A stretch of 31,330 nucleotides of DNA from UBA5287 sp041672395 (lineage in GTDB: Bacteria; Bacteroidota; Bacteroidia; Bacteroidales; Dysgonomonadaceae): the NCBI GenBank assembly GCA_041672395.1, contig JBAYZS010000023.1, positions 1-31,330 on the forward strand. The letters run 5' to 3'. Each line of letters begins with the position of its first letter. The first letter of the stretch is position 1. Shown one piece after another: positions 6,938 to 16,058 of this stretch. The position numbers and the translations under genes are program-made. The notes beneath the pieces are model-generated. The model had not been told where the DNA came from, did no database searches, and saw nothing but the letters and a program-made list of their open reading frames with translations.

Positions 6938-8884
6938 TTATTCCCAACCGGGATTTTGTTCATCAATAATACCGTATGCCGCACGATAATTCAAGAAAGA
7001 TTTTGGAATCGGATACAAATAACGTTTTGCTGAGAAGTTTCTGTCCCAAGCATTATTTACTGTAATTTGGCCAATGAAAAATTCTTTTCTGTCTTTTTTG
7101 ATTTGAATTTTATCTACAGGTTTATTCAGATCCTGTATAACACTTCCTGGAGCTGCCCCATGATTAGCCGGACCTCCATATTTTCCCCATCTTAAATAAG
7201 ACCAGTACAAATCTCCTTCGTAGGCCAAATCAACCCGACGTTCCCTGATATAATCGTTCCATGCATCTTCTAGGTTAGCAACAGTAGAACCGTTTATTCC
7301 TCCATGAATAGAACGTGTTTGGTTTAATGCTGCCACCGCTTTCTGGACATCATTTTTCAAGAGATATGCTTCTGCCAGGTTCAAGTAAACTTCCCCCAAT
7401 CGTATCAATACAAACTGATAATCAATTTTATTATTGTAATATACACGCGGATCAACATTCGCAACTGCTTTTCTCCAATAATAATTTGAAACTGTTGTAT
7501 ACCAAGAAGAGCTTTTATCTTTTCGAACTCCGGACCACAGATTACCTTGGACACAGAGAGTAACAAGCTCATTTGTCAGCCAAGTGCAGCTATCATACAC
7601 AATGGTTGCATAAAATCGTTTATCGCGGTTTTGATACATGATTTCGTTAATCTTGGCATCCGTTTTAACTTTTCCATAACGCACCACTTTTTGTCCTTTT
7701 GAATTTGATCCTAAATCCTCTCTTTCAGGAACTGGATGATAACCAATATATTCTGTTGTTGCATTGGTTCCATCATATTCAGGATTCGACGTAAAAGCAT
7801 TGTATTTCAATTCATTTGTCGATACTTCTTCTACATTGTTTAGGTATTGAGATGTTTCGTACCATGGTTTTGCTTGTCCATCTTGGTTATCAACGACAAG
7901 ATATTGATCAACCAAGTTTTGAGTGGGAAAATATACGGCCCAACCTTCAAAAGAACGTCCTTTTGGATCATTTAATAAAGGAGAACCAGCAGAACCTAAA
8001 ACCTCATCGTTTTTCACGTTAGGCACTGCACGGATCATTTCATTGAAAGAATAAACATAAGTATCCAAACTAGAATACTGACGATTTAATATGATCTCTT
8101 TGTCCTCTTTCCCCGAAAACAGGAACATATTTTCGTAATTTGTTGTCAAGGAGTAATTTCCCGAATTAATGACCTTGTTAGCAGCATCGATTGCCTCATC
8201 GATATATTTTTCATCTTTGGTATAAGCGTATGCCTGCAAAGCGATTCTACTCTTGTAAGCAAGTGCTGCATATTTTGTGATTCTTCCGCTAAGCGCTGTT
8301 TCCGGAAGATCGTTGATACTCGCATTTATGTCATCCATAATGTAGTTATAACTTTCTGTCGGATCCTTAGTCAATTGGATACGCATCTTTGTTGTATCAG
8401 ATAACTGAAGAACCTCATTAACCGGAACAAAACGTCCCATTTTTCGGGTCATATCAAAATAAAGCAATCCTCTTAAGAATCTGGCGGTAGCAATTAACTC
8501 TGTTCTTGCAGCATCGGTAATTTGTTCTGAAGTTTTTGCATTTTCTATTACCAGATTAATACGACGTAACTGTACAAAACGTCCTTGTCCAGCATTCCAG
8601 GTGTTTGCATCTATTCCGATTTCAGTAGGGAAATTATCTCTGTTATGCAAATCACTCGCGATTCCGTTGGGAGTGTAAGCTTCCATGTTTGCATATTGAC
8701 CACTGTAATATCCTAAAACATCAGCATAACATTGATTAAGAACGGCTTGAAATGTTTCGAGTGAACTGTATGCTTGGCCACTGTCAAGTCTATCAAAAGG
8801 CTGGGTGTCCATTACATCATTACAAGAAACCATTAATAGTGTGATCAGGACACTTGATATTAATTTACTGATATATTTTTTCAT
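6938..8884 (-). CDS. SusD/RagB family outer-membrane lipoprotein
   Basis: A 648-aa SusD-family protein that caps its SusC partner and binds the incoming glycan at the cell surface. The signal ends LLMVSC with lipid Cys21. The opening DVMDTQPFDRLDSGQAYSSLETFQAVLNQCYADV is typical of the family. The central helical region carries TPR-like helices (ARTELIATARFLRGLLYFDM). The C-terminal segment (VLIRLGEVYLNLAEAYLLKND, then IRERRVDLAYEGDLYWSYLRW and YLYPIPKSFLNY) is diagnostic. It follows SusC by 12 nt and is co-transcribed with it. Family call is certain; the ligand is unknown. Confidence 0.97.
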   Translation of the reverse strand: MKKYISKLISSVLITLLMVSCNDVMDTQPFDRLDSGQAYSSLETFQAVLNQCYADVLGYYSGQYANMEAYTPNGIASDLHNRDNFPTEIGIDANTWNAGQGRFVQLRRINLVIENAKTSEQITDAARTELIATARFLRGLLYFDMTRKMGRFVPVNEVLQLSDTTKMRIQLTKDPTESYNYIMDDINASINDLPETALSGRITKYAALAYKSRIALQAYAYTKDEKYIDEAIDAANKVINSGNYSLTTNYENMFLFSGKEDKEIILNRQYSSLDTYVYSFNEMIRAVPNVKNDEVLGSAGSPLLNDPKGRSFEGWAVYFPTQNLVDQYLVVDNQDGQAKPWYETSQYLNNVEEVSTNELKYNAFTSNPEYDGTNATTEYIGYHPVPEREDLGSNSKGQKVVRYGKVKTDAKINEIMYQNRDKRFYATIVYDSCTWLTNELVTLCVQGNLWSGVRKDKSSSWYTTVSNYYWRKAVANVDPRVYYNNKIDYQFVLIRLGEVYLNLAEAYLLKNDVQKAVAALNQTRSIHGGINGSTVANLEDAWNDYIRERRVDLAYEGDLYWSYLRWGKYGGPANHGAAPGSVIQDLNKPVDKIQIKKDRKEFFIGQITVNNAWDRNFSAKRYLYPIPKSFLNYRAAYGIIDEQNPGWE

Positions 8885-8896
8885 TGTTATATTGTT

Positions 8897-11800
8897 TTAA
8901 AAACCGAGATTTAAATTGAAACCAATCACGCGTTCAATTGGATACGCGCTGAAAATATTATTTACTTCAGGGTCAATTCCATATTTCGTTGCTTCTGAGA
9001 TAGTAAACAGATTCTGTCCTGTAAGTGCCAGACGACATGAATTCAACCATTTCGTATCTTTTAACAATGCATATTTTAAGTCGTAGCTAAAAACGAATGA
9101 TTTCAAACGGAAATAACTACCATTGAAAGTCCATGATTCACTTGGCATTAAGTTATTACTTCCATTAACAGACTGACTTGATACGATTCTTGGGAACTTT
9201 GCATCTTGGTTGTCGGGGCTCCAATAGTCCAATTGGTAGTCGTATCTAGACAAATAATTATAATTCCACATTGTTTTGTCGATAGGTAAGTCTCTTTTGC
9301 CAGCACCTTGGAACAGAATATTTAAGTTAAATCCCTTATATTCAAGATCAGTGGTAACACCATAGTTAATAAGTGGCTTTGTAGAATAACCAATACGGTA
9401 TTGATCGTCTCCAGTGATTCTTCCGTCTCCATTGAAGTCTTCATAAATAAAATCTCCACCTGTTAAGTTGGTCGATCCTTGACCTTGTGAATACTGCATC
9501 CAATCCTGTGCACTATTAGCAGTTTTAATGTAGTGGTATCCAGTTTGCGAGAAATGCTCGAACTGTCCGGTCTGCCGAGTATAAGGATTTTTCTTTGTAT
9601 CGAGGCTTTCCCAAGGATAGTTGGACCAATATATATCATATTTGGTGAAGTTGAATCCTAAATCATATTTGAAATCTCCGATATTGTCACGATAACCAAG
9701 TTGGAAGTCGAATCCTGCTCTCCTTTTTTCACCATCAGAGACGATCTGAGGGAGTCCGCGACCATATGGATCGATATAACCAACAGATTTAGGATCCGGA
9801 TCTGCCATAAAACCAGTTGTTGCGAACAGATAGTAGTCGAACATTCCATACAAACGGTTGTTGAGACTAGCAAAATCAAATCCAGCGCCGTATTGTTTGT
9901 CCTTATACCAGGTAATGTTTACAGAAGGAGCGCTTCCTTCGGAAAGAGTTGGATACATATTTCCATCAAAAACGTATCCAGTTGCATTATAGTTATACAT
10001 ATCCAGAAAACTGAATCGAGAGATTCCCTGATCCATACCCACTTCTCCGTAAGATGTCCTTAACTTCAACAAGTTAAGAATATTATTTTCTCTGAAATAC
10101 TCCATAAAAGGTTCATCACTTACATTCCATCCGGCTGAGAAAGAAAAGAAGTCACCCCAACGACAATCTACCGGGAATATGTCTGAACCGTCGTGACGGT
10201 ATGCACCTTCGATAAAATAACGGTTCTTAAAACCATATTTTAATTGAGCAATATATCCTGCACGTCCATTTTCAGCTTCCCATGCCGAGTTATCCATACC
10301 ATCAGTTGGTCCGAAATTAATTTGATCAATCGGCAAAGTGTAGCTATATCTGTTTACCCCCATCCCGTTTTCCTTTTGATAAGAAGCTTCATAACCAGCT
10401 AATGCTGTCAGGCTGTGATCACCGAAAGACTTTGTATAATTCGCCAAGTATTGTAAAGTCCATTTCAAACCTTGAGTATCGGAAAGATTTAGTTGAGGTT
10501 TCGCTGCGTATAAAGGATAAGTAGAGTCCCAACCATATTTTGCAGCATCTTTTCTCCAGTTCTTATCGTTACGATCATACCAGTTATAATTTCCCGTAGC
10601 TTTTAATGTCAATCCATCAACCCAAGGCAGAGCCCATTCAACATTTAATAAGCCGTTCATCACATTGCTTTTTGAGTGCATATATCCTGCATCCTGAGAG
10701 GCATCGGCCACCGGATTGTTTGCTATATCATAAGGCAATCCATATTTATTGACTGCAATTTCATCAGGAGCTTTCATCCCAACTTCTTGAATAATATAAC
10801 CGTTTCCTCCCCCTTCTGAAGAGTAAACATCATCACCTGATTCAATGAATCCCGACAATTGGGCCAACACACTTAGTCCAATCTCTTTTATTCTTGTGGT
10901 ATTCGATAAGTTATAATTTACTTTGTCTACTGTATAACGTCCACTTTTAAAAAGCGAATTCATATCAGTATATCCAATCGATGAATAATAGGTGTTCATT
11001 TCAGATCCTCCTGTTACCGCGATATTGTGACGTTGTGTCGGAGCCCAATTATTTAATACAGCTGACCTCCAATCGGTGTTAGCATATTGTCCGGGATCTG
11101 ATCCGGTGCGGTATTTTTCCAATACCTCGTTAGAAAATTGAGGATCCAATCCTTCGTTTACTCTTGCTTCATTTATGATCAATGCATTTTGATAAGAACT
11201 TACACGATTTGCCCAAAAACTTGGTTGTCCCCACGTTTGCGTTAGAGTATAGTTAACTTTCGGTTTTCCTGAGTTACCGGATTTTGTAGTTACCTGGATG
11301 ATTCCATATGCTGCTCGTGCGCCATACACAGCAGTTGATGATGCATCTTTCAGGACTGACATTGATTCAATGTCTTCCGAGTTCAAGTTAGCAAAATCAT
11401 TTCCACTTCTGATTACACCATCAATAACATAGATGGGTTCACCACCACCACGAATAGAGATGGTTGATTTGGAGTTAAGCCCTGATCCCGATTGAACAAT
11501 TAACCCAGGTGCGCGTCCTGCCAATGATTGGGTAATATTTGTAGATGGAAGTTGCGCAAATTCATCTGTTTTTACTTGTGCTACAGAAGAAATCAGTGAT
11601 TTTTTTGTAGAAGCTGAATATCCAACAATCACCACTTCATCCAGTAGAGCCATGTCCTGTTCCAAGATTATGCTTACAGACTTTCTTCCGTTAAGTGAAA
11701 TTTCCTTTGATATCATTCCTATGTAGGTTATCTGTAATGTAGCAGTTTCAGAAGTATTTGAAAGGCTGAATTTTCCATCTACGTCTGTAACTGTACCGTG

Positions 11801-12307
11801 AGAAGGTTTTCCTTTCTCTATGATAGCTGCTCCAATAATAGGTTCATCATTTATGTCCGTTACTATTCCAGTAACTGTGATCCCCTGTTGTTGTGCTGTT
11901 TGTATCAAGTTTGTGATAGGAGCTGAATTAAGATGTGTTTTTTTTGAGAGTACAATATAGTTGTTCTCAAAATCATAACCGATATCGGTATTTTCGAAAG
12001 CTTCGTTAAGGTAAGAAGAAACTTTGTTCGATTTTCGTTGGAAATTAATTGTCCTGTTGGTATTTACTTCTCGGTTACTATAAACCACCAAATAATCCGT
12101 TTGTTTCTCAATCTCATTTATTAATTGATTAACTGATGCAGTATTTCTTTTTAATTCAATAATAGCATCCTGTGCATTTGTATTTACAGCCATCATCTGG
12201 AAAGTGGCAGCAAATAGAAAAAATAAGAATATTTTCATTTTCCTTAGTAAATCTTTAAAAGCACTATTTTTTTTATAAATAGGTCCTGTTAAACTGTTTA
12301 TTTTCAT
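8897..12307 (-). CDS. SusC/RagA TonB-dependent transporter with STN signalling domain
   Basis: A 1136-aa outer-membrane glycan importer. Order: long N-terminal leader with signal peptide (to about residue 46, typical of ECF-linked SusC proteins), STN domain (about 48-122), carboxypeptidase-regulatory-like domain (about 144-218), TonB-box-like LDEVVIVGY (222-230), plug (about 235-355, with IRGGGEPIYVIDGVI), then a 22-strand-type barrel ending in RVIGFNLNLGF with a terminal Phe. The STN domain contacts the FecR anti-sigma encoded just upstream, so ligand binding would release the sigma factor and raise susCD expression. The leader region 12308-12431 holds a plus-oriented terminator and a promoter-like element on the opposite strand, suggesting antisense control. 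Confidence 0.97.
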   Translation of the reverse strand: MKINSLTGPIYKKNSAFKDLLRKMKIFLFFLFAATFQMMAVNTNAQDAIIELKRNTASVNQLINEIEKQTDYLVVYSNREVNTNRTINFQRKSNKVSSYLNEAFENTDIGYDFENNYIVLSKKTHLNSAPITNLIQTAQQQGITVTGIVTDINDEPIIGAAIIEKGKPSHGTVTDVDGKFSLSNTSETATLQITYIGMISKEISLNGRKSVSIILEQDMALLDEVVIVGYSASTKKSLISSVAQVKTDEFAQLPSTNITQSLAGRAPGLIVQSGSGLNSKSTISIRGGGEPIYVIDGVIRSGNDFANLNSEDIESMSVLKDASSTAVYGARAAYGIIQVTTKSGNSGKPKVNYTLTQTWGQPSFWANRVSSYQNALIINEARVNEGLDPQFSNEVLEKYRTGSDPGQYANTDWRSAVLNNWAPTQRHNIAVTGGSEMNTYYSSIGYTDMNSLFKSGRYTVDKVNYNLSNTTRIKEIGLSVLAQLSGFIESGDDVYSSEGGGNGYIIQEVGMKAPDEIAVNKYGLPYDIANNPVADASQDAGYMHSKSNVMNGLLNVEWALPWVDGLTLKATGNYNWYDRNDKNWRKDAAKYGWDSTYPLYAAKPQLNLSDTQGLKWTLQYLANYTKSFGDHSLTALAGYEASYQKENGMGVNRYSYTLPIDQINFGPTDGMDNSAWEAENGRAGYIAQLKYGFKNRYFIEGAYRHDGSDIFPVDCRWGDFFSFSAGWNVSDEPFMEYFRENNILNLLKLRTSYGEVGMDQGISRFSFLDMYNYNATGYVFDGNMYPTLSEGSAPSVNITWYKDKQYGAGFDFASLNNRLYGMFDYYLFATTGFMADPDPKSVGYIDPYGRGLPQIVSDGEKRRAGFDFQLGYRDNIGDFKYDLGFNFTKYDIYWSNYPWESLDTKKNPYTRQTGQFEHFSQTGYHYIKTANSAQDWMQYSQGQGSTNLTGGDFIYEDFNGDGRITGDDQYRIGYSTKPLINYGVTTDLEYKGFNLNILFQGAGKRDLPIDKTMWNYNYLSRYDYQLDYWSPDNQDAKFPRIVSSQSVNGSNNLMPSESWTFNGSYFRLKSFVFSYDLKYALLKDTKWLNSCRLALTGQNLFTISEATKYGIDPEVNNIFSAYPIERVIGFNLNLGF

Positions 12308-12314
12308 ATATTTG
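12307..12314 (+). promoter_or_regulatory. TAnnTTTG promoter element reading away from susC
   Basis: TATATTTG matches the Bacteroides -7 consensus TAnnTTTG exactly and overlaps the susC start codon on the opposite strand. A convincing -33 TTTG is missing; the nearest match is CTGTT at about 12286-12290. Transcription would begin near 12321 and run into the terminator at 12367-12400. Confidence 0.4.
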
Positions 12315-12320
12315 TAAAAT

Positions 12321-12400
12321 TAAAGTGAATACTAATTTGTTTGAAGAGTGTTTGCTTTTTATTTCAGCGATAGGTGTTAGCGCACCTATCGCCTTTTTTT
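12321..12400 (+). ncRNA. Predicted cis-antisense small RNA over the susC leader
   Basis: A plus-strand promoter-like element (12307-12314) and a plus-oriented terminator (12367-12400) bracket about 80 nt with no protein-coding potential. The product would be complementary to roughly bases -14 to -93 of the susC mRNA leader. In Bacteroides fragilis, DonS-type antisense RNAs located between an anti-sigma gene and susC repress PULs of the same ECF/anti-sigma architecture, and this arrangement matches. Start and end are inferred from motifs only; the weak -33 region is the main doubt. Confidence 0.42.
12367..12400 (+). terminator. Plus-oriented terminator upstream of susC, opposite to all flanking genes
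   Basis: A perfect 10-bp stem (12367-12376 GCGATAGGTG and 12383-12392 CACCTATCGC) with a 6-nt loop is followed by C and seven T at 12394-12400. On the minus strand the stem is followed by TGAAATAAAAAG with no U-tract, so it should work only on plus-strand RNA. No plus-strand protein gene ends here, which points to a non-coding transcript. Confidence 0.8.
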
Positions 12401-12431
12401 ATTTCTGTATTATTTTACATAGGCAATATTT

Positions 12432-13412
12432 TTAAAAAGAGTTAGTATTATATTTAGACAATGTTATGATATTATTTTCTTTATCTTTATGGATATTAAA
12501 GTTTTGTATTTTCTGAATAATTCTTAGAATCTCCTCAATTCCATCACGTTGGCGGAATTTGCCTGTATATCTGACATCAAATATTTCAGGATCTTCTACT
12601 TTAATTGTAATATCATAATACAGTTCAAGTTTTTTGATGATATCGATTAGTTTTTCATTGTCGAAAGTGTAAATTCCATCTATCCATAGGAAATAGTCTG
12701 CATTGGACGTCTTGCTCAAAAACATCTTTCCATCTTTAATTGTCAGTTGGTCGTTGGGTTTCAACGTAACACTTTTCTGAATAGCCTCATTTGATACTCT
12801 TAATGAACCTTCTACCAAATTTGTTTGTATATAATTTGTATTGGGATAACTACAGACATTAAATTCCGTTCCCAGCACCTGAATTTCTACGTTTTGCGTA
12901 TTGACAACAAAAGGTTTTTTAGGATTTTTGGCAACATCGAAATAAGCTTCTCCTATGATAGTCACTTTTCGTTCATTAGCAGCAAAACGAGATGGGTATA
13001 TAAGAGTAGATTGGGCGTTTAACCAAACATTTGTACCATCTTGTAAGGTTAATTGAGCTCGTTGTCCTGCAGGAACATACAATGTATTGGTTTCAATATT
13101 ATTATTATAAAAAAGCGTAGTTAGAAAAAAAGTGGATGCTACCAACACTATTGCTATTGCTGCGTATTGAAATACTAATCGAACTGTTTTTCGATGTATA
13201 TTGGTATGCAACTTATGCGTAAAACGGGAGTAGCTTTTTCTTCCCTCCTCCTCGTTTACAGAAAGTTGAGACAAATGTGTGAGTGCGTATATATTTTGTA
13301 AACGGACAAACTCAGCTCGTAATAATTTATCCGTTTTCATTTCATGAAATAATTCGTATGTTTCTTGTTGTCCAAGTTTACCTTGGAAATATTTAGTAAG
13401 TTTTTCTTCCAT
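12432..13412 (-). CDS. FecR family anti-sigma factor
   Basis: A 326-aa inner-membrane anti-sigma factor of the PUL-associated FecR type. A cytoplasmic N-terminal part (1-78) would bind the sigma factor. One transmembrane helix spans about 79-101 (LVFQYAAIAIVLVASTFFL). The periplasmic FecR domain covers about 108-205 (VPAGQRAQLTLQDGTNVWLNA, GEAYFDVAKNPKKPF). A C-terminal DUF4974-like domain lies at about 245-320 (FDNEKLIDIIKKLELYYDI). It follows the sigma gene by 68 nt with no terminator between, and precedes the STN-bearing SusC that would signal to its periplasmic domain. Length and order of parts are normal for the family. Confidence 0.96.
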   Translation of the reverse strand: MEEKLTKYFQGKLGQQETYELFHEMKTDKLLRAEFVRLQNIYALTHLSQLSVNEEEGRKSYSRFTHKLHTNIHRKTVRLVFQYAAIAIVLVASTFFLTTLFYNNNIETNTLYVPAGQRAQLTLQDGTNVWLNAQSTLIYPSRFAANERKVTIIGEAYFDVAKNPKKPFVVNTQNVEIQVLGTEFNVCSYPNTNYIQTNLVEGSLRVSNEAIQKSVTLKPNDQLTIKDGKMFLSKTSNADYFLWIDGIYTFDNEKLIDIIKKLELYYDITIKVEDPEIFDVRYTGKFRQRDGIEEILRIIQKIQNFNIHKDKENNIITLSKYNTNSF

Positions 13413-13480
13413 TCATTTAGTTTCTTTATATTATTAACGAATGAATGTGAAAAATCCGCTATAATAAATTTAAAAAATCT

Positions 13481-14041
13481 TTAAACAATAAAAAAAATAA
13501 GCAAGGACACGTAATCTTTTAATAGCTCTTTAAGCTTTTTATATGCTATGCCCATTTGGCTTTCCACGGTATTAATAGATATATTGAGTTCCTCAGCTAT
13601 TACTTTTTGTTTTTTACCTTCAATTTTATTCATCAGAAAAATCTGTCGACATTTTTCGGGTAGATTCTCTATAGCTTTCAGAACGATGGTTTCAATATCA
13701 GGTTCAGAAAAAAAAATTTCATCAAATTCTTCCAAGGAGTTTAACTTCATTTCTAAAACGAGAGAATGTTCTTCCTGTATTATATTAGCAGTTTTTTGTA
13801 TAACCGTCTTATGTCTTAAAAAATCCAAACACCTGTTTTTTACAGAAGTAAAAAGAAAGGAAAACATATTGGTATGTGAAATTAGAAAAAGTTTTTTTTC
13901 CCATACATCAAGAAACACATCCTGCACAATGTTTTCTGCGTCTTCTTCCCGAATAACATATTCTTGGGCAAATCGTTTCATTCTAGAATAATGAGAAATA
14001 TAAATTTCTTCAAACTTCTCGTTTTTGTTTATGTTATTCAT
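13481..14041 (-). CDS. RNA polymerase ECF sigma-70 factor (Bacteroidota PUL type)
   Basis: A 186-aa extracytoplasmic-function sigma factor. Region 2 lies at about 14-75 (YSRMKRFAQEYVIREEDAENIVQ) and region 4 at about 125-178 (LPEKCRQIFLMNKIEGKKQ, then a helix-turn-helix with ELNISINTVESQMGIAYKKL). It is the first gene of the sigma, FecR, SusC, SusD series and would drive transcription from the susC promoter when the anti-sigma is disengaged. The tail ends in a short hydrophobic stretch (LLIFFIV), which is unusual for a soluble sigma factor but not obviously disabling. Confidence 0.95.
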   Translation of the reverse strand: MNNINKNEKFEEIYISHYSRMKRFAQEYVIREEDAENIVQDVFLDVWEKKLFLISHTNMFSFLFTSVKNRCLDFLRHKTVIQKTANIIQEEHSLVLEMKLNSLEEFDEIFFSEPDIETIVLKAIENLPEKCRQIFLMNKIEGKKQKVIAEELNISINTVESQMGIAYKKLKELLKDYVSLLIFFIV

Positions 14042-14331
14042 ATTTTACTTAGTGATAATATACAGAAGATTGCATCTTATTTAAAGAATTATATAAACGA
14101 ATAAATATTTATTTAATTATACGAAAATAGGCAAGAAGTTACTTCTATCATTTTTTTCAATTTAATAAAGTGTTGTATATTTTACAATCCAATGTTTCAC
14201 AAATTAAATATCATCCTCAATAATTAAAATCTTTTTGCGAAGTTACATAATTTTTAAAAAAAAATAAAGAAATATTCATTTTCTCAAATATTTATGTAAA
14301 TTCGCATTTTGACTGACAACATTCATAAATA
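14042..14331. other. Divergent intergenic region between the sigma factor and the 570-aa lipoprotein
   Basis: This 290-bp, strongly AT-rich spacer must contain two divergent promoters. On the plus strand TAAATTCG at 14297-14304 is one mismatch from TAnnTTTG, 27 nt before the ATG at 14332. On the minus strand TATTTTCG (14129 down to 14122) is a similar near-match upstream of the sigma gene. Neither has a clear -33 box. No repeat or RNA gene was seen. Confidence 0.4.
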
Positions 14332-16044
14332 ATGAAAAACAGTATTTATTTCTATTTAATCCTGTTGATATTATCTGTCACTTCGGCATGTACAACAGTG
14401 CTGGATATGAAGGAGATGGATAAAACGGTTGAGTTGAACAGTACGCTCGCTCTTCCGCTCGGTCAAACCACTCTAAGAGTGTCCGATCTATTTTCTGAGG
14501 AATTTGGAAGTAACTTTAAGGTAGATAATACTGAGAACTATGTCTATTTAAATTGGCATGACACCCTGGATTATATTGTTGACAACGAACTATCCGACTT
14601 TTCGAAAGGCAAGCAGCTTGAATCTTCTTTTATTGACGACAGTCGTACTAAGATTTTTCCAAAGTCAGGTTCAAAGCAAATAAATAAAACATTAGCCGAC
14701 AATATCAACAAATTATTGCAGTCAAGTGATAATTATGTCATTGAATATGATTACGATTTCAATCGAGTTGAGAATGGAGAGTTAACACAGCGAGTAGATT
14801 CGTTGCATGTCAACAGTCTTCTGCTTAATCTAGATATTACTCTCAAGAATTTTACAGGCATTTCTCCTAACGACAGTTGGATTAAGTTGGATGTAACTTC
14901 ACCCGATATTCCTGAATTAGAGGAACAAAGCATTATCATAAAGTCCAATTCTCAGAAGGAAATGATTCGGTTGCATGATTTCACCTTGCCTTTCAACGGG
15001 GAGGAAACTAAATTACCGATTTCTTTAAAATTTACATTGTTGGTTCCCGAAGGAAAAACAATTACGGTCCATTCCAGTTCGGACATAACAACCAAAATAC
15101 TTGTCGATGAAATTGATGTAAATAAGGCATGGGGGTATTTTAACTATTCCGGTAATCTGTTAGAAAAATCTTTTGATATAGATATTCCTGATGAGATTCT
15201 TAGAAACGTTGATCTGCAAAATAATAAGTTGCTATTTCATGACCCTACAGTTATTTTTAATATTGAAAGTAATATAGGAGTCCCGTTGCAGGTAGTAATT
15301 GATAAAATTACAGCTACTGATTCCAAGGGCAATGAAGTGAATGCAGCGTTTAATGGGAACCCCGACTACACGATTGATTTGGAAAAACCACGTGAGGGTA
15401 CTTCACAGATTACTCGCACGGTGTTTAACAGGGAAAATGGAGATACCAATCTCCTGTTTACTATTAATCCCCAAAAAATATCTTGCTCTTTTCATACAAA
15501 TGTGAATCATGAAGCAGCAAAAATAGACCAGAACCATTTCATGTGGTTTCCACTCAAATTCAAAATTCCAATTGAATGTAAGCTTCCGTTTCAGTTTGAT
15601 CCAGGCACTTCATACACTTACACTGATACTATCAAAGATGCCGACATTTCAAAGTTAATAGAAGATATGGCGGGAAGTTCGGGAGATATCGATATAACAG
15701 ATTTGAAAGTGACGCTCAACGTCGAGAACAGTTTGCCGGTGAATGCTGTGGCAAAGGCAATTTTTTTGGATGACGATGGACAAACAGTTCACATTGAAGA
15801 CAACATAGAAATTCCTGCTCCCAATGTAGACGCCCAAGGAAGATCCATTGATATAGCAGAGCAAACCATTATTCTCAGTGCCGGAAGTTCAATAAAAGAG
15901 ACTAAACAAATTGTACTAAGTATCAATATTTCAGGTGGAAAAGAGAAAACAAATATGATCTTTTTCCGATATAACGACTATTTAAAAGCGACGGTCGGTT
16001 TATATCTGAAGGGTTTATATCAAACGGATCTTGAATCATTTTAA
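14332..16044 (+). CDS. Large beta-rich lipoprotein of unknown function
   Basis: A 570-aa lipoprotein: hydrophobic signal ending VTSAC with lipid Cys20. The remainder has no catalytic motif that I recognise. It consists of alternating short hydrophobic strands (DITLKNFTG, PISLKFTLLVPEG, VTLNVENSLPVNAVAKAIF), suggesting several beta-sandwich modules. Phrases such as LNVENSLPVNAVAKAIFLDD suggest repeated structural domains rather than an enzyme. It is followed after 14 nt by a DUF5723-type outer-membrane protein, so the two are probably translated from one mRNA and may form a surface or periplasmic complex with the barrel. No better identification is possible from sequence alone. Confidence 0.85.
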   Translation: MKNSIYFYLILLILSVTSACTTVLDMKEMDKTVELNSTLALPLGQTTLRVSDLFSEEFGSNFKVDNTENYVYLNWHDTLDYIVDNELSDFSKGKQLESSFIDDSRTKIFPKSGSKQINKTLADNINKLLQSSDNYVIEYDYDFNRVENGELTQRVDSLHVNSLLLNLDITLKNFTGISPNDSWIKLDVTSPDIPELEEQSIIIKSNSQKEMIRLHDFTLPFNGEETKLPISLKFTLLVPEGKTITVHSSSDITTKILVDEIDVNKAWGYFNYSGNLLEKSFDIDIPDEILRNVDLQNNKLLFHDPTVIFNIESNIGVPLQVVIDKITATDSKGNEVNAAFNGNPDYTIDLEKPREGTSQITRTVFNRENGDTNLLFTINPQKISCSFHTNVNHEAAKIDQNHFMWFPLKFKIPIECKLPFQFDPGTSYTYTDTIKDADISKLIEDMAGSSGDIDITDLKVTLNVENSLPVNAVAKAIFLDDDGQTVHIEDNIEIPAPNVDAQGRSIDIAEQTIILSAGSSIKETKQIVLSINISGGKEKTNMIFFRYNDYLKATVGLYLKGLYQTDLESF

Positions 16045-16058
16045 CATATATTACTCTC

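Noticed and set aside
6921..6947. Upstream ATG extending the PUL lipoprotein by 9 residues
   Set aside because: It overlaps the SusD stop and would put charged residues before a signal peptide that already begins normally at 6920.
9701..10063. 120-codon plus-strand frame inside susC
   Set aside because: Antisense shadow of the TonB-dependent transporter, Cys/Ser/Arg-rich in the way reverse complements of barrel genes often are.
13548..13991. 147-codon plus-strand frame opposite the sigma factor
   Set aside because: The sigma factor has intact region 2 and region 4 motifs; the opposite frame resembles no known protein.
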